A DNA stretch of 19,391 nucleotides from a bacterium. GTDB lineage: Bacteria > Planctomycetota > J058 > JAJDCP01. Below the pieces are notes generated by a model, which worked only from the letters and a program-made list of their open reading frames with translations, was not told where the DNA came from and did no database searches. The first letter of the stretch is position 1. The number at the start of each line of letters is the position of its first letter. Location of the stretch: the NCBI GenBank assembly GCA_030428695.1, contig JAUIEM010000174.1:1-19391 (forward strand), given 5' to 3'. The position numbers and the translations under genes are program-made. Shown here piece after piece: positions 1 to 5,998 of this stretch.

Positions 1-424
1 GGGCGGCGGTACGGGTTCGACGGGCGGTATCGGGGGCCTCCCGACCGGCGGCGGCGTCGGGACGGGCGTCGGCATCGCGGCCGGTGGTGGTGCCGGGACG
101 GGCGTCGGCATCGCGGCGGGCGGTGGCAGCGGCTCCGGCAGCATCAAGCCGCCGCCGGACGGTCCGCAGCAGCCGGTCGATCCGAAGGACACCGACTTCA
201 TCGAGCTCAAGCTGGTCGACAAGGAAGGCAAGCCGCTGGTCTCCCAGCGCGTGACCGCGGTGTTCCCCGGCGGCAAGAGCTTCAAGGGCACCAGTGACGG
301 CAGCGGCCTGCTCAAGATCGACAAGGTCCCGAGCGGCGAAGCGGAGCTCTTCATCGGCGATCCCGTCACGATCACCAAGGCGGCGACGCCGCCCTCGGGC
401 GACGCGGGGCGCGCGGCCGCCTGA
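1..424 (+). CDS. 3' end of a protein with Gly-rich linker and C-terminal carboxypeptidase-regulatory-like beta domain (partial)
   Basis: The open frame enters from the window edge (codons from base 2) and ends at TGA 422-424, giving 140 residues. The first ~50 are Gly/Ala/Thr/Ser-rich and hold a 12-residue unit (GTGVGIAAGGGA/S) twice, encoded by a 36-base period (24 identical bases at 58-81 and 94-117). A Pro-rich hinge (KPPPDGPQQPVDPKD) follows, then ~55 residues reading FIELKLVDKEGKPL, a TSDGSGLLKID turn and a VPSGEAELFIGDP end. That pattern is typical of small transthyretin/carboxypeptidase-regulatory-like beta sandwiches. I recall very similar tails on type VI secretion VgrG-like and LysM/PAAR-associated proteins, so a spike or secreted-effector protein is possible, but no catalytic or secretion domain is inside the window. 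The linker-plus-domain layout is seen directly; the secretion link is inference. The gene ends 28 bases before a strong terminator. Confidence 0.8.
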   Translation, partial: GGGTGSTGGIGGLPTGGGVGTGVGIAAGGGAGTGVGIAAGGGSGSGSIKPPPDGPQQPVDPKDTDFIELKLVDKEGKPLVSQRVTAVFPGGKSFKGTSDGSGLLKIDKVPSGEAELFIGDPVTITKAATPPSGDAGRAAA

Positions 425-452
425 TCCCCTCGGTCTCTTCCGCAAGCTGACG

Positions 453-477
453 AGCCCCGGCGCTGCGCCGGGGCTTT
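453..477 (+). terminator. Rho-independent terminator of the upstream partial gene
   Basis: AGCCCCGGCGC (453-463), one T, then its exact complement GCGCCGGGGCT (465-475), followed by TTTC. The result is a very GC-rich stem of at least nine pairs with a tight loop and a short T run. It lies 28 bases after the stop at 424. feoB runs toward it from the other side, ending at 814. Confidence 0.85.
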
Positions 478-513
478 CGCATCGTGTGGCTTCTGCCTCG
501 AACCGATCTCCCG

Positions 514-626
514 CTGACCTGACAGGCGACAAGCATCCCCAGGGGCTGGAGAGGTCCCGACAGGGAAGTCCCCTGCCTGACTCGCTGGTCGTCTTCGCCG
601 ATCGCTGGGAAGCCCGGTCAGGTCAG
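514..626. repeat. Perfect 10-bp inverted repeat enclosing a structured non-coding stretch
   Basis: CTGACCTGAC (514-523) and its exact reverse complement GTCAGGTCAG (617-626) enclose 93 bases that themselves hold smaller complementary arms, for example CCCC/GGGG near 537-545 and CAGGG/CCCTG near 571-585. No credible gene covers it on either strand, and it sits in the 389-base gap between two convergent genes. It could be a structured RNA, the processed 3' end of the feoB transcript, or a site for a dimeric protein. I could not match it to SRP RNA, RNase P RNA, tmRNA or a common riboswitch. The rest of the gap (627-813) shows nothing I can name. Confidence 0.4.
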
Positions 627-813
627 GCTGAGCGGCGTTCCCGCGAGCACGTGGTGATCCGGTGTGCGGGCAGCTTTGGGGGGCGGACGCGGATCCATCC
701 CGTCGACGCCCCCTCGGTCGTCAGCCTGCGCAGCCCGCTCGCGGCCGGAGCAGCCCGGCGCCTCAGGAGTCGCCGCCGTCGAGACCCGGAGCTGGGGAGC
801 GCGTCAGGCGCGT

Positions 814-3249
814 TCAAATCCCCAGTGCGTGTCCGGTCTGGTACACGGCACAGGCCACGAGCCAGGCGAGGAGGGTCATGCCGGTGAAGCTGAGCGCAGG
901 CCAGGTCCAGGAACGGGTCTCGCGGGCCATCACCGCCAGCGTCGCGGCGCACTGCATGCACAGCGCGAAGAACACCATCAGGCTCAGCGCTGTCGGCAGA
1001 TCGAACAGCGGGCTGCCGTCGGGACGTTCGGCCTGTTGCAGGGCGTCGATGAGCGACCCGGAGGTCTCGTCGTCGGCCTCGCCGACGTTGAAGATGGTGC
1101 CGAGGGTGGCGACGACCACCTCCCGGGCCGGGAAGCTCGCCAGCGTCGCCATCCCGATGCGCCAGTCCCAGCCCAGGGGCTCGACGACCGGCTCGACCCA
1201 TCGTCCCACGCGTCCGAGGTAGCTGTCGCGCAGGAGCGCACCCGCCTCCACGCGCGCGATCGCCGCGAGCTCCTCATCCAGGTCCGCCTCGCGCTCGAGC
1301 AGCGTGGAGGCCAGGGGAAAGCGCTCGGGGTGCTCCGCCGCGACCGTCGCGCGGGCCTGCTCGTGGGCTGCGTCCACCGCGGCGAGGGCGAGCTCCCCGG
1401 CGTCGGCCTCCTCGAGCGCCGCGCGCTCGGCCTGCGCGGCCGCGTTCAGCGCGCGCAAGGCGGACAGGCAGGCCTGGAGTCCGGGGTCTTCAGCAGGGAG
1501 TCCGGCGCGCAACGCGCGCAGTTCGGCGTCCGCGCGCTGTTCGGCGGCGGCCCGCTGTGCGGCGTGCTCCTGGAGCACGGCCGACGAGCGGGGGAACCAG
1601 GCGAAGGCCCAGACGACCACGCTGACCGCGAGGATGATCGTGCCGGCCTTCTTGACGAAGGCGCTGCCCTTGTGCCACAGGGTCGCGACCACCGTCCGCC
1701 ACTGCGGGAGCTTGTAGCTCGGCAACTCGAGCAGGAAAGGACAGCTGCGCCCGCGGATCACGGTCCGGTTGAGCAATGTCGCGATGGGGATCGCGAACAG
1801 CGGCCCGACCAGGTACATCCCGAAAAGCGCGAGGCTGCGTTGGTCGACCACGCCGAGCACTTCCCGGGCGGGGACGAAGGCCCCGATCAACAGCACGTAC
1901 ACCGGCAGGCGCGCCGCGCAGCTCATGAACGGGACGAGCAGCACGGTCGCGAGCCGTGTCTTGCGGTCGGCGATCACGCGGGCCCCCATGATCCCCGGGA
2001 TCGCGCATGCGAAGCCGGACAACATCGGGATGAAGGAGCGTCCGGACAGCCCGAAGCCGCGCATCAGCCGGTCCATCAGGAAGGCGGCGCGGCTCATGTA
2101 GCCGATGTCCTCGAGCAGGGCGATACACACGAACAGGATCAGGATCTGCGGAAGGAAGACCAGCACCCCGCCCACCCCTCCGATCACCCCGTCGGCGAGG
2201 AGCCCGGACAGGGCGCCGGGCCCGAGGCTGGTCGAGACGAGCCCGGCGAGAGAGGCGAAGGTGCCGTCGATCAGCTCCATCATCGGCGCCGACCAGGTGT
2301 ACAGCGCCTCGAAGATCAGCAGCATCACCAGCGCAAAGATCGGGGTCCCCCACAGCCGGTGGGTGACGATGGCATCGATCCGATCGCTCAGGGTGCGCCG
2401 CCGCGCCTCGCCGGAGCGGCAGGCGCCCAGATAGGCGCGGATCGCCTCGTAGCGGGTGCGGGTCTCCAGCAACGCGGGGGAGGCACCCGCGAGCGCGGGG
2501 TTCCGCGCCAGCTCCTCCCGGCAGTCCGCGAGGAATGCGGGGAAGCCAGGGTCGAGGGCGGCGAGCCGGGCGATGACCGGGCTGTCGAGGTCGACCAGCA
2601 GGCGCACCGCGTCTCCCCGCCTTGCAGCCACGCCCCGCGCGGCGGCATCGCCTTCCAGGCGCTCGAGCACGGCCCCCATGGCGCGCGCGAAGGGTTCGGG
2701 GTAGGGCAGCCGCAGGTCGGGACCGGGCTGGCCCACCACGCGCCGCACCGCTTCTTGCAGCGCGGCGATGCCCTCGCGCCGGGGTCCGTGCACGGGCACG
2801 ACCTCGACGCCGCCGAGGGCGTCGCCGAGGGCGACGGGGTCGACCCGCAGTCCGCGAGCGCGGGCGACGTCGACCATCGTCAACGCGATGACGAGCGGCC
2901 GGCCGAACTCGAGGATCTGCGTGACCAGCAGCAGGTTGCGTTCCAGGTTGCTCGCGTCGACAACGGCGACGACCGCGTCCGGCGGCGCGAAGCCGGGCAG
3001 CACTCCGAGCATCGCGTCGACGGCGATGCGTTCGTCCGGGGAGCGGGCGGCGAGGGAGTAGGTCCCGGGCAGGTCGACGATCACGTCGCCGTGTTCCCCG
3101 GCCGTCCGCCCGGTGTGCGCCTCGACGGTGACGCCCGGGAAGTTCGCGACCCTCTGGCGGGTGCCCGTGAGGGCAGCGAAGACGGCGCTCTTACCGGTGT
3201 TCGGGTTGCCGAGCAACAGCACCGTCGCGGGCTTGCTCGCGGTGGTCAC
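814..3249 (-). CDS. feoB: Ferrous iron transport protein B (FeoB)
   Basis: Inner-membrane Fe(II) importer with an N-terminal GTPase domain, 811 residues. The G1 loop GNPNTGKS is at 14-21, the G2 Thr near 41 (FPGVTVE) and G3 DLPGTYSL at 59-66. G4 reads TMVD (124-127), where many FeoBs have NxxD. Gate and membrane segments carry the family's hallmark strings, such as GFACAIPGIMGAR, SCAARLPVYVLLIGAF and LASFPAREVVVATLGTIFNVGE. The start is GTG (3247-3249), overlapping the feoA stop as GTGA, so translation is coupled. It is longer than many FeoBs because about 120 Ala/Glu-rich, coiled-coil-like residues (roughly 553-672) sit before the DSYLGRVGRW segment. No FeoC or Cys-rich Feo accessory gene follows. 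Identification is secure. Confidence 0.98.
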   Translation of the reverse strand: MTTASKPATVLLLGNPNTGKSAVFAALTGTRQRVANFPGVTVEAHTGRTAGEHGDVIVDLPGTYSLAARSPDERIAVDAMLGVLPGFAPPDAVVAVVDASNLERNLLLVTQILEFGRPLVIALTMVDVARARGLRVDPVALGDALGGVEVVPVHGPRREGIAALQEAVRRVVGQPGPDLRLPYPEPFARAMGAVLERLEGDAAARGVAARRGDAVRLLVDLDSPVIARLAALDPGFPAFLADCREELARNPALAGASPALLETRTRYEAIRAYLGACRSGEARRRTLSDRIDAIVTHRLWGTPIFALVMLLIFEALYTWSAPMMELIDGTFASLAGLVSTSLGPGALSGLLADGVIGGVGGVLVFLPQILILFVCIALLEDIGYMSRAAFLMDRLMRGFGLSGRSFIPMLSGFACAIPGIMGARVIADRKTRLATVLLVPFMSCAARLPVYVLLIGAFVPAREVLGVVDQRSLALFGMYLVGPLFAIPIATLLNRTVIRGRSCPFLLELPSYKLPQWRTVVATLWHKGSAFVKKAGTIILAVSVVVWAFAWFPRSSAVLQEHAAQRAAAEQRADAELRALRAGLPAEDPGLQACLSALRALNAAAQAERAALEEADAGELALAAVDAAHEQARATVAAEHPERFPLASTLLEREADLDEELAAIARVEAGALLRDSYLGRVGRWVEPVVEPLGWDWRIGMATLASFPAREVVVATLGTIFNVGEADDETSGSLIDALQQAERPDGSPLFDLPTALSLMVFFALCMQCAATLAVMARETRSWTWPALSFTGMTLLAWLVACAVYQTGHALGI

Positions 3250-3473
3250 GTCTGGACCTCGACCTGCACCAGCGCCGCCTCCGACTTGCGGATCGCGAGC
3301 CGGTACCCGAGCACGTCCACCTCCAGCGGATCGCCGAGAGGGGCGCAGCGCATCATCCGCACCTCAACCCCGGGCAGCAGGCCGAGCTCGAGGAGACGTT
3401 GCTGAATGTCGGCCGCGCCGGAAACCGCGACGATGCGGGCGGTGCGACCTGGGTCGAGCGTGGCGAGGGTCAT
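3246..3473 (-). CDS. feoA: Ferrous iron transport protein A (FeoA)
   Basis: A 75-residue SH3-like cytosolic partner of FeoB, of normal family length. Characteristic features are the ILQ-type helix QQRLLELGLLPG followed by the beta strands VEVRMMRCAPLGDPLEVDVLGYRLAIRKSEA. The ATG at 3471-3473 has an excellent ribosome site, GAGGAG, at 3479-3484 with five bases between. Its TGA overlaps the feoB GTG. FeoA probably docks on the FeoB GTPase domain and is needed for uptake. It is the first gene of the pair, so the operon promoter should lie in 3474-3705. A TATAAG box reads on the minus strand near 3536-3541, but it has no convincing -35, and I saw no clear Fur or DtxR operator. Confidence 0.96.
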   Translation of the reverse strand: MTLATLDPGRTARIVAVSGAADIQQRLLELGLLPGVEVRMMRCAPLGDPLEVDVLGYRLAIRKSEAALVQVEVQT

Positions 3474-3478
3474 ACGGG

Positions 3479-3484
3479 CTCCTC
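3479..3484 (-). promoter_or_regulatory. Ribosome binding site of feoA
   Basis: GAGGAG on the minus strand, five bases before the feoA ATG. It fixes the start. The 232-base gap 3474-3705 upstream of feoA has no gene I can support and no confident operator. Confidence 0.8.
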
Positions 3485-3705
3485 AGGCGGACGGAGAAAG
3501 GGCTTGTCCTGTCTGGATTCCAAAAGCACTGATGATCTTATACTCAGCGACCTCGGCCAGGAACGAGGGCCTCCGATCCGCGTTGTGTCGGCATCGCGGG
3601 ACGAGATTCCTCTGCGCTGCGTTCCCCATCGGCGAAGGAGGTTCGAAGGAGCGGCCGCCGACATCGCGTTGTCGCTTCCCTGACGGAACGGCTCGCTCTC
3701 CCAGC

Positions 3706-4746
3706 CTACGGGCGCCGCAGCTGGCGAGCGAAGTGTAACAACATACCGCCGAAACATGCAGACCATGCAGCCAGGGCGACATAGACGAAGGTTTCGGGAA
3801 TGCTGTACAGGAACGGGAGCCCGACCGCCTCGGCGAGACGAAATGTCGCGACGGTGTACATGCCGAGTGGAAACACGGCGCCCCAATACAGCGGGTCGTA
3901 GGTAAGCCGGAAGCGCCGGACAAGGTGCCGCCATGCGCCGAGGATGACAAGCATCGGGATCCACCAGGTCGCGGTGGCCCAGAAGGCCAAGGAGACTCCG
4001 ACGACGAACGGACGCAGAGATTGGAGAAACTCCACGTGTCCAGCGTGGTTGAGCAGAGTGACCCCCGCCAGGGTCGAGATGGCCATCGCTCCCATGTTGA
4101 TCCAGTAGGGGGGCGAAAGGTCCGACGGCGTGAGCACAAAGAAGGTGTAGCGGTAGAAGATCAGCACGATGATCCAGAGGTAGAGCATTCCAGCGCAGAG
4201 CCAGAGGCTCAAGGACAAGAAGAGGAGCTCAGTCTGGTGCCCGCTGAAGTTCGCGGCCAGCATCGCACCGAGGAGCGCCACCCCCTGGGTCGCGACCACC
4301 GCAACCAACCAACCGCCGTGAACTCCTCGGTCGAGAGTTGGCTTTCTCTCGGCGACCGTAAACGCTGCGAAGATGGTGTACGTCAACCCGGCGAGAAGGA
4401 CGAGAGCTGCGATCCACAAGGCGATAGCTGCACCGGTCTGCTGACCGATCTCCACCATCTGTGCTCCCAGCACAGACGTCGCGGCGACCAGGGTGAAGAA
4501 TCCCACGCCGCGATGGTGGTCGGTGAGGTCCGCCCACACGCTGCGCGGGAAGCCCATCACGCGTGCGAGGTTGAGGGTGACGAGGATTCCGTAGCACGCG
4601 CAATTCAGGAAATAGAGGATCCGTCCGATCGTTGCCAATCCGAGCGTCGTGGCCGCCAACGAGACGATTCCCGTCGCCATGACAAGGGCAAAGTAGGCCG
4701 GATGGAGCGGCTCGATCACGCTCCTGATGACGGGCGTCCGACGCAT
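3706..4746 (-). CDS. TDT-family (TehA/SLAC1-like) transporter
   Basis: Polytopic membrane protein with about ten hydrophobic segments, of the tellurite-resistance/dicarboxylate transporter (TDT, SLAC1) family, whose members move small anions or C4-dicarboxylates. The diagnostic N-terminus [16 protein letters not shown] is present, as is the later [24 protein letters not shown] helix. From the ATG at 4744-4746 it is 346 residues. The frame also extends to a GTG at 4812 (368 residues), but that start would overlap the preceding gene by 61 bases. The ATG lies just five bases after that gene's stop, so I prefer it; a GTG four codons earlier (4756-4758) is another possibility. It is last in the hemerythrin cassette. 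Base composition is visibly lower in GC than the flanks (53-62% in sampled 60-base blocks). The substrate is unknown; real tellurite resistance is not implied. Confidence 0.92.
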   Translation of the reverse strand: MRRTPVIRSVIEPLHPAYFALVMATGIVSLAATTLGLATIGRILYFLNCACYGILVTLNLARVMGFPRSVWADLTDHHRGVGFFTLVAATSVLGAQMVEIGQQTGAAIALWIAALVLLAGLTYTIFAAFTVAERKPTLDRGVHGGWLVAVVATQGVALLGAMLAANFSGHQTELLFLSLSLWLCAGMLYLWIIVLIFYRYTFFVLTPSDLSPPYWINMGAMAISTLAGVTLLNHAGHVEFLQSLRPFVVGVSLAFWATATWWIPMLVILGAWRHLVRRFRLTYDPLYWGAVFPLGMYTVATFRLAEAVGLPFLYSIPETFVYVALAAWSACFGGMLLHFARQLRRP

Positions 4747-4751
4747 CCACT

Positions 4752-4988
4752 TCAGCACCCTTTCGTGCCGGGTTGACGCGGGTACAGGAGCAGACCCAGG
4801 TTCAGCAGGCACTGGCTCGCGCCAGCGGCAGGCACCACGATGCAGTCGTCGCCACCCCGGAACGCATTCAGCGTCGCGCTGAGCAACCAGAGCTGAGCGG
4901 TTCCGGGCACCAGCACCATCGAGAGGACTCCGTACAGCGCGGGATCGAGGTGGGTTTCCCGTGCGACCCAGCCAACTTCAGTGCTCAT
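4752..4988 (-). CDS. Small two-helix membrane protein (DUF6755-like)
   Basis: 78 residues with two hydrophobic stretches, [22 protein letters not shown] and [21 protein letters not shown], separated by a short polar loop (LNAFRGGDD). The QLWLL-AT-NA-GGD-PA-AS-NLGLL spacing resembles small membrane proteins I recall as DUF6755, sometimes found near respiratory-chain clusters. That assignment is from memory and unverified. The ATG at 4986-4988 overlaps the stop of the 32-residue gene upstream (ATGA), so translation is coupled, and the transporter start lies five bases downstream. It may be an accessory or assembly subunit for the transporter or for a membrane redox complex. It is compact, in frame and coupled on its upstream side, so I regard it as real; function unknown. 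Confidence 0.8.
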   Translation of the reverse strand: MSTEVGWVARETHLDPALYGVLSMVLVPGTAQLWLLSATLNAFRGGDDCIVVPAAGASQCLLNLGLLLYPRQPGTKGC

Positions 4989-5083
4989 GCTCGAAGTATG
5001 ACCGCGGTGTGCTGCAGCAGGAACCCTGCTTGGAAGAAGACCTGCCAGCCGCGCCGCGAGAGCTTGACCACTTCCGGTGTCAT
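4985..5083 (-). CDS. 32-residue single-helix micro-protein in the hemerythrin cassette
   Basis: This short frame is easily missed. The ATG at 5081-5083 overlaps the hemerythrin stop (ATGA), and its TGA at 4985-4987 overlaps the ATG of the next gene (ATGA). It therefore exactly fills what would otherwise be a 91-base gap. The protein begins MTPEVVKLSRRGWQVFFQAG and continues [12 protein letters not shown]. It has a basic, amphipathic start and a hydrophobic helix of about 18 residues (WQVFFQ through AVIL), the shape of a small membrane or membrane-surface subunit (compare CydX-size subunits, though without sequence similarity). Translation coupling at both ends is the main evidence. I recognise no family. 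Confidence 0.75.
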   Translation of the reverse strand: MTPEVVKLSRRGWQVFFQAGFLLQHTAVILRA

Positions 5084-5637
5084 GCGTTCACCATGTCATG
5101 GGCTGGAGGCTCGTCCAGGGCAGGAGGCTGCCTGAGCCAGGCGACGAGGTCTGACAGCGTCCGTCCTGCGATGGAGCGGGTGTCAGCCGGGGTGGGCCAG
5201 CTGACGTCTGTCTCTGGCAATGGCTTGAGCTTGGGATCGTGGGAAGTGGCGAGCCGCTCTCGAAGCGTGTCGAGCTCGTCGACGAGGACCGCCTCGCAGG
5301 CTTGGTAGACCCCGTCGGGCTCCTCTTCGACACGGTTGTGCGGGACGAGCAGCGTTCGCAAGCACTCCAGACGCTCTCGCTTCGGCGCGTTGGTCAGGAC
5401 CATCACGAAGAAGTCGTGTCCAGCGCGGATCCAGCGGAGTCTCGGGATTTCGGCACTCCGGCCTGTCTTGTGGACCAGAGAGAACAAGACACCTTCATCG
5501 CGGATGTGGCGCATCAGGCCGTGCCGGAACGCGTCGAGAGCAGCGAGCTCAAGCTCGGGCCCAGCCAGGGCGCGGTGGAGGTGCCGGTCGAGCCGATCGT
5601 GGTCGGCGGCTAGCAGGGAGTGGATCGGTCCTGGCAT
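5080..5637 (-). CDS. Hemerythrin HHE cation-binding domain protein
   Basis: 185-residue cytosolic protein with a four-helix hemerythrin domain over about residues 1-120. Likely di-iron ligands are H13 (AADHDRLD), H44 and E48 (MRHIRDEG), H74 (RAGHDFF), and H100 with E104/E105 (PHNRVEEEPDGVY). The last 50 residues (PETDVSWPTPADTRS onward) are a less conserved helical tail. Bacterial relatives bind O2, NO or iron, or help repair iron-sulfur clusters; which applies here cannot be read from sequence. The ATG at 5635-5637 has AGGA at 5645-5648, seven bases upstream, and a fair promoter at 5711-5740. It is first in a four-gene cassette ending in a TDT transporter and shares that cassette's lower GC. 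The nearby FeoAB is suggestive of an iron theme but is a separate transcription unit. Confidence 0.9.
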   Translation of the reverse strand: MPGPIHSLLAADHDRLDRHLHRALAGPELELAALDAFRHGLMRHIRDEGVLFSLVHKTGRSAEIPRLRWIRAGHDFFVMVLTNAPKRERLECLRTLLVPHNRVEEEPDGVYQACEAVLVDELDTLRERLATSHDPKLKPLPETDVSWPTPADTRSIAGRTLSDLVAWLRQPPALDEPPAHDMVNA

Positions 5638-5710
5638 GATCGCGTCCTGGTGGAGGTCGCTGGCTTGCGCCAGATCCGTCCCTCCTCTCCGTCGGGCTCT
5701 TGGATCCTTG

Positions 5711-5740
5711 ATGCTAACACCCAGGTTCCGTACGTTTCAA
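5711..5740 (-). promoter_or_regulatory. Candidate sigma70 promoter of the hemerythrin cassette
   Basis: On the minus strand, TTGAAA (-35, 5735-5740), 18 bases, TAGCAT (-10, 5711-5716). This matches 5/6 and 4/6 consensus bases, and transcription would start near 5704, about 65 bases before the hemerythrin ATG. I saw no FNR-type TTGAT-N4-ATCAA box beside it. Confidence 0.5.
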
Positions 5741-5812
5741 ACTCGCGGAGTGCGCTCGCCGTCACCAGTCTGACGGCTCGGCGGTCCCGTCGACGCCATC
5801 CGAGGACCCCTG

Positions 5813-5998
5813 GTGCCGATCTTCGCCCCGAGCATCCGCCGCGCCCTGCGCACGCGCTCCCTCGTCGCGGCGTCACTCCTGCTCGCGGCCCACCTGTGCC
5901 TGTGGTCCGGCGGGGCAAGCGACGGTCCCGCCGTTTGCCCATCCCCCACCCGCTCTGGTAGACTTCCTGTCTTCGGCCACAAGCGAGGCGGTGCGTGA
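5813..5998 (+). CDS. Doubtful 61-residue signal-peptide ORF
   Basis: For it: a GTG start with GAGGA at 5802-5806 (six-base spacer), a textbook signal-peptide-like N-terminus (RRALRTRS then LVAASLLLAAHLCLW), strongly G/C third codon positions for the first ~35 codons, and a GTGA overlap with the next gene. Against it: after about residue 35 the codon bias collapses, there is no recognisable mature domain, and a good promoter for the next gene (5935-5964) lies inside it. It may be a tiny secreted peptide, the decayed 5' remnant of an exported protein, or chance in GC-rich DNA. The rest of gap 5638-5994 holds only the promoters listed. Confidence 0.3.
   Translation: MPIFAPSIRRALRTRSLVAASLLLAAHLCLWSGGASDGPAVCPSPTRSGRLPVFGHKRGGA
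5935..5964 (+). promoter_or_regulatory. Promoter of the 1133-residue protein gene
   Basis: TTGCCC (-35, 5935-5940), 18 bases, TAGACT (-10, 5959-5964). Transcription would start near 5971, leaving about 24 bases of leader that contains GAGG (5985-5988) six bases before the GTG at 5995. The compact fit of promoter, ribosome site and start supports the chosen start. Confidence 0.6.

Noticed and set aside
806..825. tRNA T-arm-like GTTCAAATCC
   Set aside because: No matching T stem, anticodon arm or acceptor; it lies in the 3' codons of feoB.
664..3405. Very long plus-strand open frame opposite feoB
   Set aside because: Low-complexity Arg/Gly/Glu/Gln-rich translation, typical of the antisense of GC-rich coding DNA; feoB on the other strand is unambiguous.
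3470..3530. 19-codon leader ORF whose TGA overlaps the feoA ATG
   Set aside because: No Shine-Dalgarno sequence before its GTG, and feoA has its own strong GAGGAG; overlap likely by chance.
3525..3560. Possible Fur box upstream of feoA
   Set aside because: The AT-rich stretch matches the 19-base palindrome poorly; not enough to call an operator.
4747..4812. Upstream GTG start for the TDT transporter
   Set aside because: It would overlap the preceding coupled gene by 61 bases and add a Pro/Ala-rich tail; the ATG five bases after that gene's stop fits better.
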